Positions 26,759 through 35,330 of a DNA stretch of 64,000 nucleotides are shown here, piece after piece; the stretch's first letter is position 1, and each line of letters starts with the position of its first letter. The position numbers were made by a program, and so were the translations under genes. Origin of the DNA: Alkalinema sp. CACIAM 70d (lineage in GTDB: Bacteria; Cyanobacteriota; Cyanobacteriia; Leptolyngbyales; Leptolyngbyaceae); the NCBI GenBank assembly GCA_002148405.1, contig MUGG01000018.1, positions 59,087 through 123,086 on the forward strand. The letters run 5' to 3'. The notes beneath the pieces were generated by a model. It saw only the letters and a list, made by a program, of their open reading frames with translations, was not told the origin of the DNA and did not search any database.

Positions 26759-28405
26759 TTATCGGCTCGTATAGTACGTTCCCCTGGACTGTCCATGGGC
26801 AGTCAGCTTTTCCTCCGTGATCATATGTTGCAGTAGACGACTAGCCTGATCGCGGCTGAGTCGGCATAAATCCATAACATCCTTGCGCTTGATTCGACCA
26901 TTTTTCCGAATGTACTGGATGACCATTTGTTCTTGCTGGATGCGATCGAAGCCTACTTGGCGAATATAGTTGGCGCTCTGTCCTAACTGACGATAGATGC
27001 TGGCACTGAGGGTGTAAGTGCGACCTTTTTTGATCCCTTGTGGTTCGACCAATCCCGCTTCGACCAATCGTTCCAAGATAGAACGAGCCATAGATTCATT
27101 TTTCTGGATTACCTGAGCTGCCTTTGCAATATCAATGCGACGCTCGGTACGCAGGTGAGAAAGTACAATCAGCGCGTCTAGAGAAATCGATCGCCCCGTT
27201 TGGTTTTCTTCTTCGACAATCATTTTGAAGAAGGGAATGTCGGCTTGGGCAGAACTGATGATGACGCGAACCGTTGTTGTGTCAGTGCTGGAGTAGTCGG
27301 GTTCAGGACGACCATAGCGTAGTACGCCTTGAAAAATCAGGTCTACTCCGCGTCCAGTCCGTTCGGCAATCCCAATCCGTTTGACCGCATCGGCGAGAGT
27401 GGGATTTCGCGGTTTTGGTTCGACGACAAGCAGGTTTTCGAGGGTGACACCTTCTACAAAACCGCCAGGGTTGCTAATAGAGAGGGTGTCGTTTTGTAGG
27501 CGCACAAATACAGTGCCTAATTGGGAGTAGTCGCGGTGAACCAAGGCGTTGACAAGCGCTTCCCGAAAGGCGCGTCGATCGTAGGTGGGAATGGGTACGC
27601 GAAAAAGACCCCATTGCAGTTCTTCTTCTTCGAGCCGTACCTCAAATTGCTCCATCAGGCGTTCAAAGGTGCGGAGCAAGGGGGTGCGATAGAAGTCGTT
27701 GGTGCGGACTTGGGTATTTTCGAGGACTTGGAAGGCGACTTCGTGGGTGGGGAGGTGGGTACGGATAGCGCTTTCTTTGCCAATCATCAGTAACCCGGTC
27801 AGAGTAGGGGCTTTGATGCCGTCGATCGTGCGGACAAGTCCGAGTGCGCCATCGAGCTCATCATCGTCTAAGTTCAAGAGTGAGGAATCACCTTTGTATA
27901 ACTCAATCATGCGTCGTAGGCGTTCGCGCTCGATCGGGTCAAGGTCGGTGGGGCTAGCTTGGGGGATGGGGCTAGCGGAGTAGTCGAGTAGGCCAAGGTC
28001 GGATTGGCGGCTGGAAAATTCGTGGGGATAGAAGGGCACGCATTGGGGTCTGCCATCAGCTTGGAGACGGCGGCGCTGGAGGAGTCCGTCGGAGGTGGCG
28101 ACTAGGCGAGAAGATTTGGGGACTTCGATCGCGGCGACGTTGTGCCCTTCTTCGTGGATGATGGTGGCGCGGACGCTGATGGGAGGATTCGTGCGGTTGG
28201 CGATGAAGGCGGAAAGTTGGGCGATATTTTGGTGTTTGGTGTGGAGTCCTGTGATGGTGCCGTCATCTTCGACGCCGAGGTAAAGGGTGCCGCCTTCTGT
28301 ATTGGCCAGACAAACGATGGCTGCAATGAGGTCGGCATCGGGAAGGCAAGTACGATCGCTCTTAAATTCTACGGTGAGTGATTCTTGTTGAGGGATAGTT
28401 CGCAT
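26759..28405 (-). CDS. AlbA_2/Schlafen-type ATP-binding transcriptional regulator-like protein
   Basis: The 548-residue protein begins with the AlbA_2 (Schlafen-like) domain: TVEFKSDRTCLPDADLIAAI, NTEGGTLYLGVEDDGTITGL. It continues with a GHKL-type ATP-binding part (REALVNALVHRDYS, GRGVDLIF, about residues 270-360) and ends with two winged-helix segments. This arrangement is often annotated as an ATP-dependent DNA helicase RecG-related protein, without real helicase motifs. Roles are unclear: regulation, or mobile-element and phage defence. It lies between two copies of the same decayed fragment, suggesting arrival with an accessory island. Confidence 0.85.
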   Translation of the reverse strand: MRTIPQQESLTVEFKSDRTCLPDADLIAAIVCLANTEGGTLYLGVEDDGTITGLHTKHQNIAQLSAFIANRTNPPISVRATIIHEEGHNVAAIEVPKSSRLVATSDGLLQRRRLQADGRPQCVPFYPHEFSSRQSDLGLLDYSASPIPQASPTDLDPIERERLRRMIELYKGDSSLLNLDDDELDGALGLVRTIDGIKAPTLTGLLMIGKESAIRTHLPTHEVAFQVLENTQVRTNDFYRTPLLRTFERLMEQFEVRLEEEELQWGLFRVPIPTYDRRAFREALVNALVHRDYSQLGTVFVRLQNDTLSISNPGGFVEGVTLENLLVVEPKPRNPTLADAVKRIGIAERTGRGVDLIFQGVLRYGRPEPDYSSTDTTTVRVIISSAQADIPFFKMIVEEENQTGRSISLDALIVLSHLRTERRIDIAKAAQVIQKNESMARSILERLVEAGLVEPQGIKKGRTYTLSASIYRQLGQSANYIRQVGFDRIQQEQMVIQYIRKNGRIKRKDVMDLCRLSRDQASRLLQHMITEEKLTAHGQSRGTYYTSR

Positions 28406-28447
28406 GGTGAGGTCATTAGGACTTTTTGGCAGAGCCTTGTTTCGTTT

Positions 28448-28620
28448 TACTGGTCATTTTGGTGTAGAGGTCGAAGCGTTTTTCGAGGCGCTCAGTGTCG
28501 TTTTTGGAGCGGCGATCGATGTAGATGCGTTCCAGGGTTTCGTCGTTTTGGTCGTGGGCTGCCCGAACTCAGGGAAATTCGCTGTTCATTCGATACTCCG
28601 AAGGAGTCACTCCGCGAACG
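28448..28620 (-). pseudogene. Decayed gene fragment, copy B
   Basis: The minus strand encodes AHDQNDETLERIYIDRRS, then KNDTERLEKRFDLYTKMTSK and a stop near 28433. It looks like the C-terminus of a larger protein whose upstream part is gone. From memory such C-termini occur in cyanobacterial site-specific DNA methyltransferases; the assignment is tentative. A third partial match (GGTCATTTTGGTATAGAG...) occurs at 29297-29335. Confidence 0.5.
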
Positions 28621-28672
28621 GAAGCGTATATCTTGGCGATCGCATGCAGCTATCTTCACGTTAGAAACGGGG

Positions 28673-28969
28673 TTAGTTTAGCGGTTCTATACGACTTTTC
28701 CAATCGTCTGGATTACGGCGACAACTCATTATTGCTGCAATGACGATTCTGTCGGAATAAACGCGATATAAGATGGCGTAGGAAAACTTGCGGGTTAGAT
28801 AACGACGGATCGGATCTTCAACGATCGGCCAGCGTTCTGGTGCAGCAAGAATCTGGAAGATAGCGGATTCGATGGTGTCGATGAAATCTTGATGGTTGTC
28901 TTGCTGGGCGAAGAATTGCACGGCCTCTGCATATTCCTGTAAGGCGGCTGGATGAAATTCATATTTCAT
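28673..28969 (-). CDS. RelE/ParE family toxin
   Basis: The 98-residue protein has the ParE pattern: YEFHPAALQEYAEAVQFF, IESAIFQILAAPERWP, and FSYAILYRVYSDRIVIAAIMSCRRNPDDW. The ARRxPxxW-like end is characteristic of ParE/RelE superfamily toxins, which target gyrase or ribosome-bound mRNA. Its ATG overlaps the stop of the antitoxin gene by four bases. Confidence 0.87.
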   Translation of the reverse strand: MKYEFHPAALQEYAEAVQFFAQQDNHQDFIDTIESAIFQILAAPERWPIVEDPIRRYLTRKFSYAILYRVYSDRIVIAAIMSCRRNPDDWKSRIEPLN

Positions 28970-29196
28970 TGGGCAAATTGTTGTCGGATTTGCGCCAAGG
29001 CAATCTCACCAGGAATGGTTTGGACTTCACCCCGATCGAGTGTGACAATCCGTTCTTGAGCTTGCTTAATGCTTTCTCGCCAAGTGTCTTGGTCAATTTG
29101 CGTTACCATGCTGGCCATGATTTGATCAATCAGGATTGCTTTGTCGGCATCGGATAATGCAGCGGCTTCTGAAATGAGTTGATCTAGGGTTAGCAT
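28966..29196 (-). CDS. Addiction-module antitoxin (RelB/CHP02574-like)
   Basis: The 76-residue protein starts MLTLDQLISEAAALSDADKA, with a long helical middle and REVQ-type C-terminal region (DRGEVQTIPGEIALAQIRQQF), matching the 'putative addiction module component' group paired with ParE-like toxins. It lies directly upstream of, and overlaps, the toxin gene. The N-terminal part is presumably the dimer and DNA-binding region, and the C-terminal part binds the toxin. Confidence 0.8.
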   Translation of the reverse strand: MLTLDQLISEAAALSDADKAILIDQIMASMVTQIDQDTWRESIKQAQERIVTLDRGEVQTIPGEIALAQIRQQFAQ

Positions 29197-29528
29197 GAGC
29201 TATCTTAGGCGAATGGAATTTGCTCCGATTCTAGCATGGGCTTACTTTACGCCTGAGTGCCTTATACGTTTGGTGGCCTTCTTGGGCGATGTCTGCTGGC
29301 AGGTCATTTTGGTATAGAGTTGGAAGCGTTTTTAGAGGGGGTTTGCTTTGCGATGCGATCGGGGGGAGAAAACGACCTATATGTTAACAACAATTGTCCA
29401 AGGAAGTAGTGTGTCTACCTTGGTTTGAAGATAAGTGCACGGACAATTTGATTGTTTGTCTTAATACATCCCAGCAAATATTTTCTCTGCTAACTTAATA
29501 GGATGACTATTTAGCTTTTGCAGTTCAT
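29197..29528. other. Intergenic stretch with a fragment of the repeated remnant
   Basis: These 332 bases contain a third partial copy of the decayed fragment (about 29297-29335) and then AT-rich sequence leading to the secreted-protein gene. No ORF or RNA was recognised. Confidence 0.5.
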
Positions 29529-29576
29529 ATGACAATCCAACCTAGCATGATTCAACGTCACCCTAATGGGGATATT

Positions 29577-30464
29577 ATGGCTCGAGTCGAGCGGCGTTAC
29601 AGTAAGAATGCTATTTGTTTACTTGTGATGAGTACTCTATTAGTAAGTCCTCTTCCAGCGTTGGGGCAATCTTCTCAAATATCAATCGACGATCGTGCTG
29701 TGCCTGTGCTGGCCCTTGAGTTAAAGGATATTCTCCCGAACGTTCGTCAGACGCGAAGAAAGCGGCGCACACCTAAGCCTTCCCAGCGGCCTACGAGGGA
29801 TAGGGACACAAATGATTCGCAAATGCCAGACCAAGTACCGCCTAGTCCTTTTCCCAGGAATTCTCCGACACCTCGTCAGCCGAAGCCGCCAGCCCCGATC
29901 AGTCCTCAGGAGCAACAATTTCTAGATAGCCTTTCTCCTGATGAGCGGCAGCTTTATACGGTGATCCAGAGAGCCAAAAAAGTTCTTCGGCAGCAGGCCG
30001 GTGCTAATTTGTTAGGGGGACTCATGGGCTTCTCACCCAAGCAGGTGACTCAAAGTCCACAAGACCTCGACCAAGAATTTCAAACGATTATTCGCGATAG
30101 TAGGAACTCAAGCAGTTCTGAGACTACGGTAAAGGATAGCAATCACCCGACGGGTGCAAAACCGGGTAATCGATTAATTCAGCGCCTATTGAATAGACGC
30201 AGCAATGAAACCCATGAGCAATGGCATACCAGGATTGATCCCTTAGTTTTTGCCACTCCACGGGATGAGTATGAAGCGTGGAAAGCAACTTTCTCCTCGG
30301 CTGATAAGCAAGCCTATGATAGCCTCGTTCAAAAACAGAGACAGAAGCAGAGCGAAGAAGCGGGCAGAATATTGCAGGATCAAATTAGACGCGATTTATC
30401 CTGTCGATGGGTGACAGATCCTCAGGGGGATGGTTTCGATAAAATTCAGGTTTGTGACGACTAA
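29577..30464 (+). CDS. Secreted protein of unknown function
   Basis: From ATG 29577 (GGGG 6 bases upstream) the protein has 295 residues. A signal peptide is clear: basic n-region ARVERRYSK, hydrophobic core AICLLVMSTLLVS, then PLPALG before the likely cleavage site. A Pro/Arg-rich disordered part follows, then a helical Gln/Lys-rich domain, and the C-terminus holds two Cys (CRWVTDPQGDGFDKIQVC). I recognise no family. An upstream in-frame ATG at 29529 would add 16 residues. It is exported to the periplasm or outside. Confidence 0.7.
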   Translation: MARVERRYSKNAICLLVMSTLLVSPLPALGQSSQISIDDRAVPVLALELKDILPNVRQTRRKRRTPKPSQRPTRDRDTNDSQMPDQVPPSPFPRNSPTPRQPKPPAPISPQEQQFLDSLSPDERQLYTVIQRAKKVLRQQAGANLLGGLMGFSPKQVTQSPQDLDQEFQTIIRDSRNSSSSETTVKDSNHPTGAKPGNRLIQRLLNRRSNETHEQWHTRIDPLVFATPRDEYEAWKATFSSADKQAYDSLVQKQRQKQSEEAGRILQDQIRRDLSCRWVTDPQGDGFDKIQVCDD

Positions 30465-30580
30465 CCATTGGGCAGTTTGGCTCTGGGTGAATTAGCGATT
30501 TATGAGAGCAACTTTGCTACCACCTTTCTAAGCAGTTTGAAGGTAGCGCTGTTCAAGGTAAATGTGTGCGAGGATTACGA

Positions 30581-31336
30581 TCAGGTAAGGTTAGTCGAGT
30601 CGCTTCTGCTAGACGTGCGAAGCTTTGTGGACTTTGGCTTCGTCGGCTTTGGCTTGCTTGGCTGCACTTTCTGGGGTTGAGCTTTCGTCGGATTCAGGCA
30701 GACACTTAAGCGCTTCGGCATTTCCGCAATCCAGCCCCCACCCCAGGCATCCGTTGCACCCCCATTGCTGGCAGGCCGCAATGGTAAGTGGCCTCGCTGT
30801 GCCCGTAAATCTGCATTAACAATATTGTTATGCCAGCCAACCCTGCCCTCAAATCGTTTGGAATCCTCGTAGTCCTTACCCCGCATCCGCATCCAAATGC
30901 CCGCCTGGACACTGAACCCAAAGCGATCGTTGCTGTAGTAGCGCCACAACTTATCCACCGTCAGCAGATCCTGGCAGGGAAACAGCCGAATATCGCGAGC
31001 CACCAGATACCCTTGATCCAACTGATCCGCCGCTTGTAGCATTAGATTAGACGTCATTTCATTGGCCTCTTCCCATTTCCCCTGCCGCAGTAATTGTTGC
31101 AGCGGTTCATAGTCGATTAAGCGGCTGGACGGTAGGGTATCTAGGGGCGTTTGGGGAATGGCTAGGGCGGGTTTCGGCAGCCAGGTTAGGCCAGAGACGA
31201 GTCCGATCGCGCTGACCCCGATCGCGGCAAGGCCGATTCTGCCGATCGTCGTGGGGCTTGTAACCGATCTCCCCCCAGGCAACAATCTAGCCAGCAGTAG
31301 TTTGGGCAGCAACTTAGAACAGCACGTCAATGTCAT
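30581..31336 (-). CDS. GUN4 domain protein, membrane-anchored or exported
   Basis: The protein is 251 residues from ATG 31336; the frame extends 20 residues further upstream. After an N-terminal hydrophobic segment (IGRIGLAAIGVSAIGLVSG) comes the GUN4 core: YEPLQQLLRQGKWEEANEMT, then RLFPCQDLLTVDKLWRYYSNDRFGFSVQAGIW. Canonical GUN4 binds protoporphyrin and activates Mg-chelatase. This protein lacks the long N-terminal GUN4 bundle and carries a membrane or signal segment, so it is probably a paralogue with another role. The tail is Lys/Pro/Thr-rich. Confidence 0.75.
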   Translation of the reverse strand: MTLTCCSKLLPKLLLARLLPGGRSVTSPTTIGRIGLAAIGVSAIGLVSGLTWLPKPALAIPQTPLDTLPSSRLIDYEPLQQLLRQGKWEEANEMTSNLMLQAADQLDQGYLVARDIRLFPCQDLLTVDKLWRYYSNDRFGFSVQAGIWMRMRGKDYEDSKRFEGRVGWHNNIVNADLRAQRGHLPLRPASNGGATDAWGGGWIAEMPKRLSVCLNPTKAQPQKVQPSKPKPTKPKSTKLRTSSRSDSTNLT

Positions 31337-31464
31337 GGCAGGTTCCCACGTAACGAGTTCCCCATAAAACCAATGGGTGCCCACCATGTTACCCAAGAAA
31401 TTCTAGACGTTGCCCAAGAATTTCTAAATCATCCCAAGAAAATCTCAACAAAAAAGATCGCAAC

Positions 31465-31486
31465 AAAAAAGGGCCAAGATTGGCCC
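31465..31486 (-). terminator. Terminator of psbK
   Basis: Read on the minus strand, GGGCCAATCTTGGCCC is followed by TTTTTT. It lies 30 bases after the psbK stop codon. Confidence 0.85.
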
Positions 31487-31516
31487 CCAAGCATGAATTC
31501 CAAACTAGGAATCAGT

Positions 31517-31654
31517 TTACCGAAAACCCACGGCTGCTTGCCATACAAATGCCAGCAACAGGAAGAAAACGGGAATTACAGGCATGATATCTACAAGCGG
31601 ATTGAAGATCGAGTAAGCTTCCGGCAGCTTCGCCAACAGCATTGCAGCTTCCAT
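31517..31654 (-). CDS. psbK: Photosystem II protein PsbK
   Basis: The 45-residue precursor ([20 protein letters not shown] and onward) contains the almost invariant mature PsbK sequence [37 protein letters not shown]. PsbK is a single-helix subunit of the photosystem II core near CP43; the first eight residues are removed. Cyanobacteria often place psbK near tgt, and here tgt lies about 1.7 kb upstream with one unusual gene between. It is too short for many gene callers. Confidence 0.96.
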   Translation of the reverse strand: MEAAMLLAKLPEAYSIFNPLVDIMPVIPVFFLLLAFVWQAAVGFR

Positions 31655-31765
31655 GAATCGATTGCCTCTCCAACACAGTATTAATAATTGACACGCATTT
31701 TAACATAAACCGCTCTGCAAGAGGGAGTCCGATCGCGGGGAGCATGGGCCTCCCACAGAACCGCC

Positions 31766-32941
31766 CTATACAAAGAAGAAGATTCCTGGGAAACCGGGCA
31801 GCCCCTGAATCGGCTCGATCGGGGGAAGTTCAGTCGGTGGCGTGGGCGTGGGGCTGGGATTTGGGGGCAATGCGGGTGGCTCGGAGGAAGCGGTGAGCAC
31901 GATCGTATTCAGGTCGTAGGTGGCGCTGAAGGGGCCAGTGGGAGTTGTTAAATTTGTTGTAACAATGCCTTGATTAAAGTTAACAGTTCCTTGACTTTGG
32001 GCTAAGAAGCTGGCTGTGTCCGTCACGAATTTTGGCAGATCCAGACTGGTTTTGATCGTCCCTAAGCTGCCTGTGACGTCGATCGCCGCAACGCCATTGG
32101 TAAAGACGATCGTGCCTGTGCCTTGCAATGCATCCTTGACTTTATCCGCCACGATCGCCCCTGTCGCAAAGCTGGTCGTTAACTCGCCAAAGGGCGTGGG
32201 AATATCGAGGATAATGTTCCCTTTGGAGAAGGTAAAATCGCCGGAAAAGGCAGTCAGGGGAATATTCAAATTCCCTAAAAAGCCCCCGGTTTGCAACGTG
32301 ACAACGCCTTGATCTAAATCGACTAGGCCACTGATTCCACCCAATGCAACGGGCACTTTGGCATCATCCCCAAAGTCGATCGTCAAGTCGAGATCCCCAA
32401 AGGGCGTTTGCAAATCCGTTACAAAAGCTCCGCGACCAAAGTCGATCGTCCCTGTCACGGGGCCGACTAGCGTTGGCGTATTCACCTGCACCTTCCCATC
32501 TGCAAAGGGAACCGTACCTTCCAAGCTGTTGACCAAATTCACGATCGTAGAACTGATCAAATCGGCAAAATTCAGCGTTCCCTGGAGTTGACCGCCGTCA
32601 TAGCTCAGATTGGTGGTGGCAATCCCCTGATCCAGGCTAATGGTTCCGTTAAGCGTCGTCAGTCCAGAGGCCAAGTCTCCAGCCAGCTTCACCAAGTCCA
32701 AGGGGGCGTTGAACAGTTCACCCGTAGGGCTCGTTAAGCTGCCAGTGACGATGCCATTTTCGCCGAGGGTGAGGGTTCCGCTGGCAGATTTAAGAGTATT
32801 TAAAAACGCTTGGGCCTTGCCTGTCCCAAAAATGGGATCTAGAAATGAGCCCGTGGGTGGAACAGGGTCTTCCAATCTTAAGCCTGCTGAGGGAGGCGTG
32901 AAAGGAACCAAACCGCTGGGGGACAGCGTAGACAGTAGCAT
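31766..32941 (-). CDS. Beta-repeat protein of unknown function
   Basis: The 391-residue protein is built from about eight degenerate repeats of 30-45 residues with the pattern GT(I/V)xFxxGxxxTxLxTPxGxxxxxxDL, for example GTIDFGRGAFVTDLQTPFGDL, GDFTFSKGNIILDIPTPFGEL and GTVNFNQGIVTTNLTTPTGP. The alternating residues predict a long beta structure. The C-terminus is Pro-rich (LPPNPSPTPTPPTELPP) and ends IFFFV. No signal peptide is evident. I recognise no family. It sits between tgt and psbK, a pair usually adjacent. Confidence 0.75.
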   Translation of the reverse strand: MLLSTLSPSGLVPFTPPSAGLRLEDPVPPTGSFLDPIFGTGKAQAFLNTLKSASGTLTLGENGIVTGSLTSPTGELFNAPLDLVKLAGDLASGLTTLNGTISLDQGIATTNLSYDGGQLQGTLNFADLISSTIVNLVNSLEGTVPFADGKVQVNTPTLVGPVTGTIDFGRGAFVTDLQTPFGDLDLTIDFGDDAKVPVALGGISGLVDLDQGVVTLQTGGFLGNLNIPLTAFSGDFTFSKGNIILDIPTPFGELTTSFATGAIVADKVKDALQGTGTIVFTNGVAAIDVTGSLGTIKTSLDLPKFVTDTASFLAQSQGTVNFNQGIVTTNLTTPTGPFSATYDLNTIVLTASSEPPALPPNPSPTPTPPTELPPIEPIQGLPGFPGIFFFV

Positions 32942-33345
32942 GGAATACCTCGATGTGGTAAACGACTACCCAGGGTAGATGGCTAACCAGGGTCGGTAAC
33001 TACAAAGCGTTGATCATTGCCAAGAAGTAGAGCGCTACAAAAAAGTAGAGCGCTACAAAAACATAGATAGCTACAGTAAATAGCTACGCCCTGTACCTTA
33101 ACAACTGTTTGTACTAATCGAGGTATGTCTTTAGATAGAGTTGCCGAACTGCAAAGATTGGTTTTCCTAAAGGCTTCCACGGAAAGCTATCGAAATCCTA
33201 ATTTCTCAATGTCTTGGCGTCTCCGTTGATGGATTTGCAATTACCCTAGGCGCAGCTTGCCGTTGAATTTAGACTGTTTGGTTCTGAATTCAGACACAGC
33301 TGCTGGGTTGCCCCCTCGTTTGAGGTAGATTATTTTCAGCATTGT
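32942..33345. other. Intergenic region with an 18-bp tandem duplication
   Basis: AAGTAGAGCGCTACAAAA occurs twice in tandem at 33025-33060. The rest shows no ORF with homology; the 65-codon frame on the minus strand across the repeat looks spurious. Confidence 0.5.
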
Positions 33346-34458
33346 CTAATCTGTGACTGGTGCAATCCATTCAGCAAATTCTGTCGTGAAGGTGCCCGCT
33401 AGGATCGATTGCCGAATGCGTTGGGTAAACCGGACTAACTCAGTGATGTTATGAATTGAGAGCAAGGTATAGGCCAGTAACTCCTGCGATCGCAACAAGT
33501 GACTGATGTAGGCCCGACTAAAGTTTTGGCAGGCATAGCAGGAGCAGGTCTCATCTAAGGGGCGGAAGTCTTCCCGGAATTTAGCGTTTTTCAAATTCCA
33601 GCGTTCGCCACCCACTAAGGCACAGCCATGACGCGCCAGTCGGGTCGGAATCACACAGTCAAACACATCCACCCCCGCCGCGATCGCCCGTGCCATTTCA
33701 CGGTAACTGCCGACGCCCATGAGGTAGCGCAATTTATTCTGCGGCAACAGGGGAGCCGTATGCTGTACCACTTGATCGATCACTTCCGGTGCTTCCCCCA
33801 CGCTGACTCCCCCGATCGCGTATCCCGGCAAATTCAAGTCCACCAATTGCCGCGCCGCCTCCGCCCGCAGATCCAAAAATTCGCCCCCTTGGACAATGCC
33901 AAACAGCGCTTGATCTTCCTTGCGGCTGTGGGCTGCGACACAACGCTTAAGCCATTCGTAGGTGCGTTCCATGGCTTTTTCCACCGTATCCCGTCCGACT
34001 CCAGGGGGCGCACATTCATCAAAGGCCATGATCACATCTGCGCCGAGAGTGTTTTGAATGGCGATCGATTTCTCAGGCGTTAGGTGAATCAGCGATCCAT
34101 CGCGGGGCGATCGAAAGGTCACGCCATCATCGTTAATCTGATTAATTTCACTGAGGCTGAACACCTGGAAACCACCAGAATCCGTCAGCATGGGGCCAGA
34201 CCATCCCATAAACTTATGTAATCCCCCTGCCATTTGCACAATGTCTTCACCGGGTTGTAAATGCAAATGGTAGGTGTTGGATAAAACCATTTGTGCACCT
34301 GTGTCTTGAAGCTGCGCAGGTGTGACGGTCTTTACGTTGGCCAATGTTCCCACGGGCATAAACCGAGGTGTTTCTACCACGCCATGGGGCGTTTGGAAAA
34401 CCCCTGCACGGGCGTTGGTGTAGGAGCAAGTGGCTTGGACTTCGAAGGTGAAGGACAT
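33346..34458 (-). CDS. tgt: tRNA-guanine transglycosylase (queuine/preQ1)
   Basis: The 370-residue TIM-barrel enzyme exchanges guanine for preQ1 at position 34 of tRNAs with GUN anticodons. Motifs: [12 protein letters not shown] (catalytic Asp of base recognition), [29 protein letters not shown] (nucleophilic Asp), and the zinc site CxCxxC...H ([17 protein letters not shown]). Length and motif order match bacterial Tgt. Confidence 0.97.
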   Translation of the reverse strand: MSFTFEVQATCSYTNARAGVFQTPHGVVETPRFMPVGTLANVKTVTPAQLQDTGAQMVLSNTYHLHLQPGEDIVQMAGGLHKFMGWSGPMLTDSGGFQVFSLSEINQINDDGVTFRSPRDGSLIHLTPEKSIAIQNTLGADVIMAFDECAPPGVGRDTVEKAMERTYEWLKRCVAAHSRKEDQALFGIVQGGEFLDLRAEAARQLVDLNLPGYAIGGVSVGEAPEVIDQVVQHTAPLLPQNKLRYLMGVGSYREMARAIAAGVDVFDCVIPTRLARHGCALVGGERWNLKNAKFREDFRPLDETCSCYACQNFSRAYISHLLRSQELLAYTLLSIHNITELVRFTQRIRQSILAGTFTTEFAEWIAPVTD

Positions 34459-34580
34459 AGAGGTGAAAATCTAAGGGTTAGAAATCTAAGTTAAATAGGT
34501 CAAAAGACAGATCCATATGGGGATGAGTGTATAACTAGAATGATTTTCGGCTGACCATCCGTTAACTGAAATTCATGGGT

Positions 34581-34988
34581 CTAGGATTCACTCCAGTCTC
34601 GATATTCTAGACCGTCAATGCGACCAAAGTGTCGTTGATTGTGAGTAATGAGCGTCAGATTGTTACTGATTGCCACGCCTGCAATCAGTAAATCAATGTC
34701 GTCAACCGGATTACCCTTACGCCTTAGATTAGCGTAGATATCAGCTGAAACCGAGACAGAATCTTGAGTGAGTGGTAAGACAATATTTTGGTTCGCAAAC
34801 TGGATAAATAAATCTAGCTGCTTTTGAGCGTCACGATGTTTTAAGCCGCTGAGAATCTCATAGTAAGTGATGATGCTGAAATTAATATAACTATGCTCAT
34901 TGAGATACTGCTGAAATCGGGAGACAACATCTGATCTCCCTCGAAAAAACATGGATAGAATATCCGTATCAATCAATGCTGGTTTCAC
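34581..34988 (-). CDS. PIN domain (VapC-type) ribonuclease toxin
   Basis: The protein is 135 residues from the GTG at 34988, chosen because translation then begins (M)KPALIDTDILSMFF, the normal VapC start, and overlaps the antitoxin end by 20 bases. PIN-domain acidic residues: D in LIDTD, E in YYEILSGL, and DDIDLLIAGVA near the C-terminus. VapC toxins cleave specific tRNA or rRNA. A longer frame to 35036 is unlikely. Confidence 0.88.
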   Translation of the reverse strand: MKPALIDTDILSMFFRGRSDVVSRFQQYLNEHSYINFSIITYYEILSGLKHRDAQKQLDLFIQFANQNIVLPLTQDSVSVSADIYANLRRKGNPVDDIDLLIAGVAISNNLTLITHNQRHFGRIDGLEYRDWSES

Positions 34989-35226
34989 GATCGGGTCTCT
35001 CAGAAAACGCTTGTTGGCGGCGTAGCATGACGTCATCTAGAAAATCAGAATAGACGGCATCGTCTAGTTCATTCCAACATCCTGCAAATTGCAAGGTAGA
35101 TGCGGATTGTCTGGATTTTGCGTTGAGACGGAATGTGTGCACTAAATCGTACAACTCAACCAATCTGCCTTCTGGAATTTGCTGAATCTCTTGTAACACC
35201 TTAGTTCTGAGATCTGAGTCATTCAT
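34969..35226 (-). CDS. VapB-like antitoxin
   Basis: The protein is 85 residues from ATG 35226, with GGAGAAG upstream. MNDSDLRTKVLQEIQQIPEG RLVELYDLVHTFRL is a helical dimerisation region similar to small antitoxins paired with PIN toxins in cyanobacteria; the acidic C-terminal part (WNELDDAVYSDFLDDV) probably contacts the toxin. It lacks an obvious AbrB domain. It overlaps the toxin gene. Confidence 0.72.
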   Translation of the reverse strand: MNDSDLRTKVLQEIQQIPEGRLVELYDLVHTFRLNAKSRQSASTLQFAGCWNELDDAVYSDFLDDVMLRRQQAFSERPDRETSID

Positions 35227-35330
35227 GATGGGCTTCTCCAAGCTGCAACTGAAGCAGTATCTTAACTGTAGTAGATGACCTTTGTAATAATAGTCACCAA
35301 CGAAACGCTAATAGAAATCGTCAAAAATAT

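Noticed and set aside
26593..26796. 67-codon minus-strand frame next to the AlbA-type gene
   Set aside because: Overlaps the 3' end of the real gene and crosses the GC-rich palindrome; composition (Lys/Arg/His-rich) looks accidental.
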